Shown here: positions 1-5,977 of the stretch, in pieces
Position numbering within the stretch: position 1 is the first letter of the stretch
How the letters are laid out: every line of letters starts with the position of its first letter
Source: Gammaproteobacteria bacterium
GTDB lineage: Bacteria; Pseudomonadota; Gammaproteobacteria; Methylococcales; UBA2780
NCBI GenBank assembly: GCA_003646305.1
Contig: QNFJ01000062.1
Location: forward strand, 1-10,275
Direction of reading: 5' to 3'
DNA length: 10,275 nucleotides
The notes under the pieces: model-generated
The model's input: the letters and a program-made list of their open reading frames with translations, nothing else
What the model was told of the DNA's origin: nothing
Database searches by the model: none
Position numbers and translations under genes: made by a program

Positions 1-45
1 TATTTAACCGCTAAACCTTCCGTTTCCTTCTCTTCTCCCCCGCGT

Positions 46-58
46 TGTGCACTGCACA
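46..58. repeat. 13-bp TGCA-type palindrome in promoter leader
   Basis: The sequence reads TGTGCA-C-TGCACA, two perfect 6-bp arms around one central base. It lies about 12-24 bases downstream of the predicted start of transcription (near 70) of the leftward promoter at 77-104. A repressor bound here would block early elongation, so an operator is plausible. TGCA-rich sites of this kind resemble those described for PhaR-type regulators of polyhydroxybutyrate genes. That link is inference, because the regulated gene is outside the window. Confidence 0.4.
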
Positions 59-76
59 TCCCCGAAAGAGAGCCGC

Positions 77-104
77 ATTATATAGACATCATCTTTACTG
101 TCAA
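77..104 (-). promoter_or_regulatory. Near-consensus sigma70 promoter reading left out of the window
   Basis: On the minus strand there is a perfect -35 hexamer TTGACA (99-104), a 16-base spacer and a perfect -10 hexamer TATAAT (77-82). A GC-rich discriminator, GCGGC, follows, so transcription should start near 70. The leader to the left edge contains no minus-strand ATG but has purine-rich, ribosome-binding-like sequence (roughly 15-40). The gene served must begin just left of position 1. A perfect promoter with a GC-rich discriminator is typical of very highly expressed genes or stable RNAs. Which of these applies cannot be decided here. Confidence 0.65.
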
Positions 105-107
105 TCT

Positions 108-129
108 CTTTGTGACATCTTTGTTACAT
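108..129. repeat. Tandem 11-bp direct repeat, Pho-box-like
   Basis: Two adjacent 11-mers, CTTTGTGACAT (108-118) and CTTTGTTACAT (119-129), differ at one base. A weaker related heptamer, CTGTCAA, lies at 98-104, overlapping the -35 hexamer of the leftward promoter. An 11-bp period of TGTNAC-like half-sites is the layout of PhoB boxes and other OmpR-family direct-repeat sites. The block sits directly upstream of the -35 of the leftward promoter and could also act on the lipoprotein gene at 241. The repeat is certain; the regulator is a guess. Confidence 0.45.
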
Positions 130-240
130 GAATGATCTCCCTGCAGTGGCGTTGCCATATTTACTACTGGATGATTCGAGCATTTTGGCAAAAGATATCT
201 ATACTATTCCTTACATTTTCCCGCTTTTTTCTAAAAAGAA

Positions 241-1221
241 ATGACAGGTAATCACCTTACTTTATTAATCCGCGCCCTTTTAGTTAGCTTTCTGCTCCTA
301 CTATCAGGATGCGACCAGAGTCCTCCTGCAGATAAAAGTTGGGCGCTTGCCGACGAAGGGCTGTTTTCTGCAGCGGTTTCAGAGGATGGTCGTTATGCGC
401 TGCTCGGCTCCACAACTGGAAAAGCGCTTTTATGGGATCTAAAGAAGAGAAAAAAACCACTCTATGTCTGGCAGCATCAAGAAGGCAAAGCAGGTGGCAT
501 TATTGCTGTCGCACTTTCCCCCGATCATAAGTACGCCCTGACCGCTGAAAGGGGCTCACTTGCCTGGTGGGACACATCATCGGGCAAAACATTAGGTTTC
601 TGGACTATCCCAGAGATTTATTCATTGTCCATCTCTTCAGATGGTCAACGCGCACTAATCGGCCTTCGCGATCAATCCTTTTATTTCTCACTACAAAAAG
701 GAACCTATATCCACACGCTTCCTCACGCCGGAATGGTTTATGCCAATGATCTATCTAAAGATGGCCGCTACGCCATCACCGCTTCAGATAGAAAAGAGGT
801 CAAACTTTGGTCACTCTCTAGCGGAAAGCTTAAACATTCCTGGAGTCTTCCCTCAAAACCATACGCTGTCGCCCTCTCCCCAAATGGCAAACTAGCCATA
901 ACTAATGCGGCCTCCGGATCAACAACTATTCGCAAAACTAAAAGCGGCAAAACAGCTCACACCCTCCCACCTGCCAGAACCACACTCTCTGCTCTCGTAT
1001 TTTCCCCAAACAGTAAACTACTTGCCTCAGCGAGAATAGCGCAGAGAATAGACCTGTGGGATGTTAAAAGTGGATCTAACACTAAATTTTGGCGGCCCCA
1101 AAAATCCAACGCCCACCGACCCAGCGCGGCAACTGTTCTCGCGCTCGAATTCACCCATAAAGGAAAAAGACTGATGAGCATCACTTCTGGCGGTATCGTA
1201 CAGCGCTGGAAGGTTAAGTAG
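241..1221 (+). CDS. WD40-repeat lipoprotein, probably kept at the inner membrane
   Basis: A 326-residue protein with an N-terminal lipoprotein signal: a charged start (Arg11), a hydrophobic stretch (about 12-21) and the lipobox LSGC with acylated Cys24. Residues after the Cys are Asp25 and Gln26; in enterobacteria Asp at +2 is the Lol-avoidance signal that keeps lipoproteins in the inner membrane. The rest is a series of beta-propeller blades with repeated SxDG(R/K)YA starts and WD or W-S ends (for example LLWDL near 65, LWSL near 190, DLWDV near 273, QRWKV at the end), about seven degenerate blades. Propellers of this type usually bind partner proteins; no enzymatic function is seen and the partner is unknown. 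The ATG at 241 has only a weak A-rich ribosome-binding sequence (AAAAAGAA) directly before it. It is convergent with the next gene, with 19 bases between the two stop codons and no clear terminator. Confidence 0.85.
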   Translation: MTGNHLTLLIRALLVSFLLLLSGCDQSPPADKSWALADEGLFSAAVSEDGRYALLGSTTGKALLWDLKKRKKPLYVWQHQEGKAGGIIAVALSPDHKYALTAERGSLAWWDTSSGKTLGFWTIPEIYSLSISSDGQRALIGLRDQSFYFSLQKGTYIHTLPHAGMVYANDLSKDGRYAITASDRKEVKLWSLSSGKLKHSWSLPSKPYAVALSPNGKLAITNAASGSTTIRKTKSGKTAHTLPPARTTLSALVFSPNSKLLASARIAQRIDLWDVKSGSNTKFWRPQKSNAHRPSAATVLALEFTHKGKRLMSITSGGIVQRWKVK

Positions 1222-1240
1222 ATATTTAGAAAAACGCTGA

Positions 1241-1912
1241 TTACTCTTTAAACTTTATCTTTAAATTACCTTCTTCAACGTGGATATTCTCCACACCATC
1301 GGCAAATGATTTCCAGAAACCTTCATCCCCGCCAAACTCGCCCACCAGATCAACATTTTTCAGATTACCTAGCCATGCATTGGGAACTGGCACGCCCCAA
1401 ACACTCACCCCTTTAAGTACCACCACGGGACGCCCATTGGTATAACCAAGCTCTGCTCCGGCATTTACTTTTAGCGTCTTGCCGCCCAGGAAGGGAAAAT
1501 CCGGGTCAAGCGGGATAATCATTTTAATACTGGCAAGGCTTTCCGAAAGATCTATGGCCATCTTATCGGCAAGATCACTGTTTTTTGCCAGCATCGCATT
1601 CAATTCTTTTTCACTAAAATCTACTTCGCGCTTTGCACCTGCTTCTGAATAAGCCTCTGGCTCGATGGGTATTGATTTGCTTTCAACCTTTTCGCTTGAG
1701 AGTGTTGGCAAACCGAACTGCCGAAGCTTCTTGTTCAGCACCGTCTCTTCATGCTGACTGAGTTCCACTGGATCGAACTGCTTGGGAAAAAGATAGTGAG
1801 TCACCACAAAAACGGTTACGGCTACCGAAATAACAACTGTGGCCAGCATAATGCCCAACGTGCGCAGGCAACCTCTATTTTCTTTATTTTCCTCTACCAC
1901 TTCTTCACTCAT
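1241..1912 (-). CDS. Membrane-anchored periplasmic protein of unknown function
   Basis: A 223-residue protein not assigned to a named family. An acidic cytoplasmic tail (1-16) with a single Cys15 leads into one transmembrane helix (about 17-38). A linker follows (about 40-95, several Glu and Pro), and then a C-terminal domain (about 96-223) opening with a DFSEKELNAML segment and rich in alternating beta-type segments with many Val, Gly and Lys. This overall shape, a single anchor plus a beta-rich domain, resembles periplasmic lipid-binding domains, but that is only a visual impression. The start has an excellent AAGGAG site (1922-1927) nine bases upstream. The gene begins 23 bases after the stop of the PqiA-like gene and is probably the last gene of an operon with it and the metallopeptidase, suggesting a shared role in the cell envelope. 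Confidence 0.75.
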   Translation of the reverse strand: MSEEVVEENKENRGCLRTLGIMLATVVISVAVTVFVVTHYLFPKQFDPVELSQHEETVLNKKLRQFGLPTLSSEKVESKSIPIEPEAYSEAGAKREVDFSEKELNAMLAKNSDLADKMAIDLSESLASIKMIIPLDPDFPFLGGKTLKVNAGAELGYTNGRPVVVLKGVSVWGVPVPNAWLGNLKNVDLVGEFGGDEGFWKSFADGVENIHVEEGNLKIKFKE

Positions 1913-1935
1913 TGCTCTCTACTCCTTGTAAAACC

Positions 1936-2574
1936 CTAAGGTTGCTCTTGCGGCAAAGGTTCACTTTTATCGCTTCTGCTCCATTGCCACTCCATCAACT
2001 GGCTCGCTCCAATCGCCAACAGGCAGTACGTCATAAAAAAATAAAAGCCCACCCCTAATTTAGCATTCATCTGCACGCTGTTTATCGCATATTCATTCGC
2101 ATTAATTGCCAAAAATGTGACGATAACCGCCATTGTGAAAACATCAGACATTGACCATTTACCCAGTATCGCACTGACTTTCAACAGCTGCATTCTACTT
2201 TTCTGTGTTTTCAGAAACAGCGAAGCCATCGTAAGCAGAATCTTAACAAGAGGAATCACCACCCCAAACAAGCCTATCAACACTCCAACGACAACGTGAT
2301 CATGAGAGATTAACTCACTCATGGTTCCCAGCAAACTACGAGTAGATCTAAAGACAACAACACTCCCTTCAACATCAAGCTGCTGCACAACCGATTGCAG
2401 CATGTTTTGAATAAAACTGTTGCTCTGATCTGGTGGAGACAGTGCCTCTGCGGCCAGCCCCAACATCTCTTTTTTATCAACAGCCGCCTCGATAGTCATC
2501 AAAGGCTTTGTCAGCCCTGGGACCAAAAAGCCAATGGAGAGGATAAATAAAAATACCGGAAAATACTTAACCAT
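1936..2574 (-). CDS. PqiA-like (paraquat-inducible protein A family) membrane protein
   Basis: The call covers 212 residues from an internal ATG preceded by AGGTGG. An in-frame ATG at 2628 would add 18 residues but has no ribosome-binding site. There are four predicted transmembrane segments (about 5-21, 94-120, 142-160 and 172-193). A long periplasmic loop lies between the first two, and the tail is short and charged. The segment around 138-156 (LGKWSMSDVFTMAVIV) matches the conserved GRWSMxDVF motif of the PqiA family. PqiA proteins partner MCE proteins (PqiB, YebT) in lipid movement between the membranes. This copy is half the size of E. coli PqiA, lacks the Cys-rich N-terminal zinc motif and has no MCE gene beside it. 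It lies 56 bases downstream of the metallopeptidase and 23 bases upstream of the anchored protein, so it is likely co-transcribed with both. Confidence 0.8.
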   Translation of the reverse strand: MVKYFPVFLFILSIGFLVPGLTKPLMTIEAAVDKKEMLGLAAEALSPPDQSNSFIQNMLQSVVQQLDVEGSVVVFRSTRSLLGTMSELISHDHVVVGVLIGLFGVVIPLVKILLTMASLFLKTQKSRMQLLKVSAILGKWSMSDVFTMAVIVTFLAINANEYAINSVQMNAKLGVGFYFFMTYCLLAIGASQLMEWQWSRSDKSEPLPQEQP

Positions 2575-2578
2575 CAAA

Positions 2579-2584
2579 CCACCT
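2579..2584 (-). promoter_or_regulatory. Ribosome-binding site that sets the PqiA-like start
   Basis: Minus-strand AGGTGG ends four bases before the ATG at 2574. The alternative ATG at 2628 is preceded by AT-rich sequence without a Shine-Dalgarno match, so the shorter protein is preferred. It also begins right at the first hydrophobic segment. Confidence 0.6.
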
Positions 2585-2630
2585 GAACTTGAGTCCACCG
2601 CAAATAAAGCATGCCCTTTTTGCCCCATGA

Positions 2631-3926
2631 TTATTGATATAGCGTTCCATTATGCTTTAACCAACCATCTTTATGCCGTCCAGCAGGGTCATTATGCGTC
2701 CAGTGAAGCACACCACCTTGCTCACTCCACTCATACTCCCCAAAAAACTCAATTCGGTCACCACGTTTTAATGATGAGATTCTTGGCGCTAAATCGATAT
2801 TATGCGCAACAAGAACCGAGTGACCATTCGATAATTTCAGGATAAATTTCTGGTGGCGTGAGCCTTCGTTATCGTCTCTCAGCGTGTGCGCAACAATACC
2901 AGCACCTCGCACCTGAACATCACTACGATGATGCTCATATGCCGATAAAACCTCACTTGACCCACTACCTGCTTTGCGCGACTGAACCTTTGGCAGGTTA
3001 GTGCTATCAGGGGTTTGAATATCCAGGCTTTTGAATGTATTACAGCCATTCAAATCCCCACCTGCCAGCCCGACTTTGAACCACTTTACCCGCTGTTCAG
3101 CACTACCATGGGTAAATGAGTCTGGGCTCACATAGCCTGCGGACTGCCTTTGCAAGGTGTCATCACCTATCGCGCTAGCCGCTCTCAAACCTTCTTCCAG
3201 ATCACCCTCTTCCAGCAACTGTCTGGCCTGGTTTGCATGCCTTGCCCAGACACCTGCCAGGCAATCTGCCTGTAACTCCTGCCGCACAGAAAGCTTATTG
3301 CTCTCTATTTTGCTCAGCGTTTTACGTGCTTTATGCACTTTTGCTGAAATGCCCGTCAAGGTTTGAATATGGTGCCCTATTTCATGAGCAATCACATAGG
3401 CCTGAGCAAAATCCCCTGGTGCATTAAAACGGTTTTTAAGCTGACTATAAAAGCTCAAATCGATGTAAACTTTTTGGTCCCCTGGGCAATAAAACGGCCC
3501 CATCGCAGACTGGGCAAAACCACACGCCGAACGCACTGAATCACGAAACAGCACCAGTTTTGGCGCTTTATAGCTCATCCCGTTCTGTCGAAAAATAGCT
3601 TCCCAGGTATCCTCCGTGTCGGCCAGCACAACCGATACAAAATCCACTAACTCTTTTTCTTCCACCGTTTCCTGCAACGGCTGCTGAACCGTGGCACCAA
3701 CGCTCTGCTGTGCCAAATCTCCACCCAATAAGCTACCCAGGTTCCCCGTCAGCAAGCCATAACCAATAATCCCCACCATAAGGATGGCCGTCCCTTTAAA
3801 ACCAAGAAACTTAAAGACAATCGGTAGGAGTCGCAACATACCCGCACCGGAACCGCCAGCTCCAGATGCTCGCATGCTACGGTGATCTTCAACATTATTA
3901 CTTCTTCTATTTCTTCGCCAGCGCAT
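2631..3926 (-). CDS. YpfJ-type neutral zinc metallopeptidase fused to a DUF3465 domain
   Basis: A 431-residue protein from the ATG that follows an AAGGAG site; an upstream GTG at 3947 would add 7 residues that include that site. The family-typical N-terminus MRWRRNRRSNNVED is followed by a Gly-rich stretch and one transmembrane helix (about 40-58). The peptidase domain (about 90-300) holds the HEIGHH zinc motif with His181, Glu182 and His185, and a downstream acidic ELQADC segment (about 215-222) likely to supply the third ligand. Standalone YpfJ proteins end at about 290 residues. Here a linker (about 305-325) leads to a second domain (about 328-431) with the features of DUF3465: DDNEGSRHQKFI, AHNIDLAPR, GEYEW, HWTHNDPAGRH and a final GTLYQ. 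DUF3465 is usually a small separate protein of unknown function. Substrate is unknown; topology suggests an inner-membrane anchor with both domains in the periplasm. It is first in a likely envelope operon. Confidence 0.9.
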   Translation of the reverse strand: MRWRRNRRSNNVEDHRSMRASGAGGSGAGMLRLLPIVFKFLGFKGTAILMVGIIGYGLLTGNLGSLLGGDLAQQSVGATVQQPLQETVEEKELVDFVSVVLADTEDTWEAIFRQNGMSYKAPKLVLFRDSVRSACGFAQSAMGPFYCPGDQKVYIDLSFYSQLKNRFNAPGDFAQAYVIAHEIGHHIQTLTGISAKVHKARKTLSKIESNKLSVRQELQADCLAGVWARHANQARQLLEEGDLEEGLRAASAIGDDTLQRQSAGYVSPDSFTHGSAEQRVKWFKVGLAGGDLNGCNTFKSLDIQTPDSTNLPKVQSRKAGSGSSEVLSAYEHHRSDVQVRGAGIVAHTLRDDNEGSRHQKFILKLSNGHSVLVAHNIDLAPRISSLKRGDRIEFFGEYEWSEQGGVLHWTHNDPAGRHKDGWLKHNGTLYQ

Positions 3927-3935
3927 TTTAATGCT

Positions 3936-3941
3936 CTCCTT
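3936..3941 (-). promoter_or_regulatory. Ribosome-binding site that sets the metallopeptidase start
   Basis: A perfect AAGGAG lies nine bases before the ATG at 3926. It falls inside codons 3 and 4 of the longer reading frame that starts at GTG 3947, which argues that the GTG is not used. Confidence 0.75.
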
Positions 3942-4002
3942 ATTCACTGTGACAATCAGCTTGCATCATTGCCAATAATAACCCGCCCCATAAACCTCTT
4001 AT

Positions 4003-4037
4003 AATGATACTGCGTCATACTAGGGTGCAGTATCATT
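4003..4037. repeat. 11-bp perfect inverted repeat, possible operator
   Basis: AATGATACTGC (4003-4013) and its exact reverse complement GCAGTATCATT (4027-4037) are separated by 13 bases. It lies 77 bases upstream of the metallopeptidase start and 88 bases downstream of the sugar-kinase stop. Neither strand has a T-run after the second arm, so a rho-independent terminator is unlikely. Its arms flank the weak -10 hexamer proposed at 4017-4022, which fits an operator. A leader hairpin is the alternative. Confidence 0.6.
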
Positions 4038-4044
4038 TAGTAAA
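4017..4044 (-). promoter_or_regulatory. Weak candidate promoter for the metallopeptidase operon
   Basis: Minus-strand TTTACT (4039-4044), a 16-base spacer and TAGTAT (4017-4022) each match four of six consensus bases. One arm of the inverted repeat lies between the hexamers and the other covers the expected start of transcription. A regulator dimer on the repeat would therefore occlude the promoter. Confidence 0.3.
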
Positions 4045-4124
4045 AGCCCTGTTTTTCTTCCATTACGAAACAAAAAAGACTTCGGCCGCCATTACACTTG
4101 ACAGCACCGCATAACGCCAGAAGA

Positions 4125-5030
4125 TCAAAAAACGGGCAAATTATTCAGCCACGCAGCACCTCGCACTCCACTGGAATCCCCAAACTTTGGCGGCAATAGC
4201 AGTGTACTGACGTGATCTGAAAAAACATACTTTTCCCAACAAGCTGGCACATTCTTATATAAGCGCTGACAATTCGATAATCCACCACCCAATACAATCA
4301 CATCAGGATCGATAATGTTGATGACAGAAGCCAGCGCCCTTGCAAGCTGCTGCTCATAATTGAGCATACTTTCTTCACAGGCCAAATTACCCAGCTCAGC
4401 ACCTCGGACAATATCTTCTGCACTGAATACCTCACCCGTTCTACCCCTATGCTGGCCAGCCAACCCTGGTCCCGAAAGAAATGTTTCGATACAACCCTTT
4501 CTCCCACAATAGCATTGAGACAAACTCAGCTTGCTCTCTTTACCCCAGGCCAGAGGATTATGCCCCCACTCCCCAGCTATTGAGTTAGCACCTTCAATGA
4601 GGTGCCGGTTAACGACGAGACCACCACCGACACCCGTCCCGAGTATGACGCCAAAAACCACCTCTTTGTTCGAGCCTGCACCATTTATTGCCTCAGACAG
4701 GGCAAAGCAATTTGCATCATTAGCCGTTGAGACCGCACGGCCTAATAAGTGCTCGATATCTTCCTTAAATAGCCGGCCATTCAGGCAAGTTGAGTTGGCA
4801 TTTTTTATTCGACCCGTTACCTTAGATACCGCGCCAGGCAGACCGATCCCCACCGAATCTGCCCTCCCCATTTTTTGCTCCACTTCACCAACAAGCTTTA
4901 CTAGCCGATTTAAAGTTTCCGCATAATCATTCTTTGGTGTCTTTTCTCTAACTCGAATGACTATCTCTCCACCGACATCAAGCGCAGCCACTTCAATCTT
5001 TGTCCCACCAAGATCAACCCCGATGCGCAA
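4125..5030 (-). CDS. mak: ROK-family fructokinase, Mak-like
   Basis: A 301-residue sugar kinase of nearly the same length as E. coli Mak. It carries the N-terminal phosphate-binding DLGGTK (6-11), the catalytic base Asp105 in NDANC, a second phosphate loop ILGTGVGGG (129-137) and the ROK zinc site with His157 in EWGHNPL plus Cys173, Cys175 and Cys180 in CYCGRKGCIE. NANSTCLNG (77-85), AGEWGHNPLAW and the C-terminal GDSSGVRGAAWL fit Mak better than NagK. The expected reaction is ATP-dependent phosphorylation of fructose to fructose 6-phosphate in the cytoplasm; another free hexose cannot be excluded. The start is TTG: an in-frame TGA just upstream leaves no ATG or GTG, and GAGGGGG lies seven bases before it. 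One base separates it from the radical SAM stop, so translation is probably coupled. Confidence 0.88.
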   Translation of the reverse strand: MRIGVDLGGTKIEVAALDVGGEIVIRVREKTPKNDYAETLNRLVKLVGEVEQKMGRADSVGIGLPGAVSKVTGRIKNANSTCLNGRLFKEDIEHLLGRAVSTANDANCFALSEAINGAGSNKEVVFGVILGTGVGGGLVVNRHLIEGANSIAGEWGHNPLAWGKESKLSLSQCYCGRKGCIETFLSGPGLAGQHRGRTGEVFSAEDIVRGAELGNLACEESMLNYEQQLARALASVINIIDPDVIVLGGGLSNCQRLYKNVPACWEKYVFSDHVSTLLLPPKFGDSSGVRGAAWLNNLPVF

Positions 5031-5031
5031 A

Positions 5032-5919
5032 TTACAGCCCCCTCATCCAGGTAGGCCTCAGCACGGAGTTATCTTCACTGGCCAGATTCAACTCAGACAG
5101 TAATCGTGCACGATCCCGCGGCAGAACACCTTTTAGAGCCAATGCATTCGATGCGTGGTTTGAACGGAAAATCAGCGCTTTTTCCGGCATCACCTTTTCG
5201 ATTAGCCTAATCTGTTCCTGAAGAATCGCAGCATCATCCTGCGGAATGAACGACTCGCCCTTCTTCTGGAATTTTTCAAAAAACTCCTTGCGTATAACCG
5301 GATCAAGGGTGAGCTGTAATGTTGAGAGATAATCTATCTGGACTCTATTGATTAGCTCAGCCGTTCCATCGATGTGCTCTTTCCATAATCGCTGACCACC
5401 CAGACCAAGAATAACCGTGGCTGAGATAGTTAATCCCGCATCACTAGCTTTATTCAATCCCTCTATCATCTTTTCAGGTGTCGCCCCTTTAGTGATCCTT
5501 TTTAATATATTCGCGCTTCCTGATTCAATCCCATAATAGATAAGCCCCAGCCCCTTTCGCCTCAGCAGACTAAGCTCTTTCAGCGTTTTCTTGCTCAGAT
5601 TAGCTGGCAGCGCATAGCTGCTAACACGCTCCAGGTTTGGAAAGGCTTGATACAGCTTATCTAGAATTATCAATAAATTTGGTGTAGATATAACCAATGC
5701 ATCGCCGTCAGCGAGAAACACCTTTTTTGTATCAGGAAATCTTTTTGCCATTTGGATGATTTCATTCAAAACCTGCTCAAGTCGCTTTTCTTTAAATTGC
5801 TTACTACGGTACATTGAGCAAAAACTACAATGGTTGAAACTGCAGCCTTCGGTAACTTGAAAAATCAGGCTGTTTGCCTCAGAAGGAGGACGATATAATG
5901 GTTCTGAATAATTCAACAT
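5032..5919 (-). CDS. Radical SAM protein of unknown function with CX4CX2C cluster motif
   Basis: A 295-residue protein. The iron-sulfur ligands are Cys26, Cys31 and Cys34 in GCSFNHCSFC, so the spacing is CX4CX2C rather than the usual CX3CX2C. FLADGDALV and YYGIESGS follow, typical of the S-adenosylmethionine-binding barrel of the HemN/MiaB/Elp3 group. The C-terminal RSNHASNALALKGVLPRDRARLL region has a pattern that recurs in a widespread uncharacterised radical SAM family of about 290-300 residues. Substrate and product are unknown. The reading frame stays open to 6042, but that extension would overlap the divergent YihY gene and looks unlike family members. The ATG at 5919 has AGAGGT ten bases upstream and starts right before the conserved region. 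It forms an operon with the downstream fructokinase. Confidence 0.87.
   Translation of the reverse strand: MLNYSEPLYRPPSEANSLIFQVTEGCSFNHCSFCSMYRSKQFKEKRLEQVLNEIIQMAKRFPDTKKVFLADGDALVISTPNLLIILDKLYQAFPNLERVSSYALPANLSKKTLKELSLLRRKGLGLIYYGIESGSANILKRITKGATPEKMIEGLNKASDAGLTISATVILGLGGQRLWKEHIDGTAELINRVQIDYLSTLQLTLDPVIRKEFFEKFQKKGESFIPQDDAAILQEQIRLIEKVMPEKALIFRSNHASNALALKGVLPRDRARLLSELNLASEDNSVLRPTWMRGL
5038..5044 (-). promoter_or_regulatory. Ribosome-binding site for the TTG start of the sugar kinase
   Basis: GAGGGGG lies seven bases before the TTG at 5030, inside the last codons of the radical SAM gene. It supports the rare TTG start and translational coupling. Confidence 0.6.
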
Positions 5920-5929
5920 AATCGTTAAG

Positions 5930-5935
5930 ACCTCT
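5930..5935 (-). promoter_or_regulatory. Ribosome-binding site that sets the radical SAM start
   Basis: AGAGGT lies ten bases before the ATG at 5919, within the 58-base gap to the divergent YihY gene. No clear -35/-10 pair is visible in this gap on either strand, so promoters of one gene probably extend into the coding region of the other. Confidence 0.55.
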
Positions 5936-5977
5936 GTTTGTGTGCCATAAATAATTCCTAAACAATAAAGCCAAGTC

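Noticed and set aside
111..128. CRP-like site TGTGA...TTACA upstream of the lipoprotein gene.
   Set aside because: The half-sites are eight bases apart, not six as CRP needs; the tandem-repeat reading explains the bases better.
185..205. Promoter TTGGCA/TATACT for the lipoprotein gene.
   Set aside because: The hexamers are only nine bases apart, far too close for sigma70, and no other good -35 is placed correctly.
1222..1240. Terminator between the convergent lipoprotein and anchored-protein genes.
   Set aside because: Nineteen bases without a convincing stem or T-run.
2575..2628. Longer start for the PqiA-like protein.
   Set aside because: No Shine-Dalgarno before 2628, while AGGTGG precedes the ATG at 2574, where the hydrophobic segment begins.
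2534..2845. Plus-strand open frame of 103 codons across the PqiA/peptidase junction.
   Set aside because: It is antisense to two well-supported genes and has no domain or ribosome site.
3940..3969. Possible 9-codon leader peptide (minus strand) ending in the ribosome site of the metallopeptidase gene.
   Set aside because: Very short, no ribosome-binding site of its own and no attenuator structure; expected by chance.
4531..4926. Plus-strand open frame of 131 codons opposite the sugar kinase.
   Set aside because: Antisense to a gene with intact ROK motifs; Pro/Ser/Thr-rich low-complexity composition typical of shadow frames.
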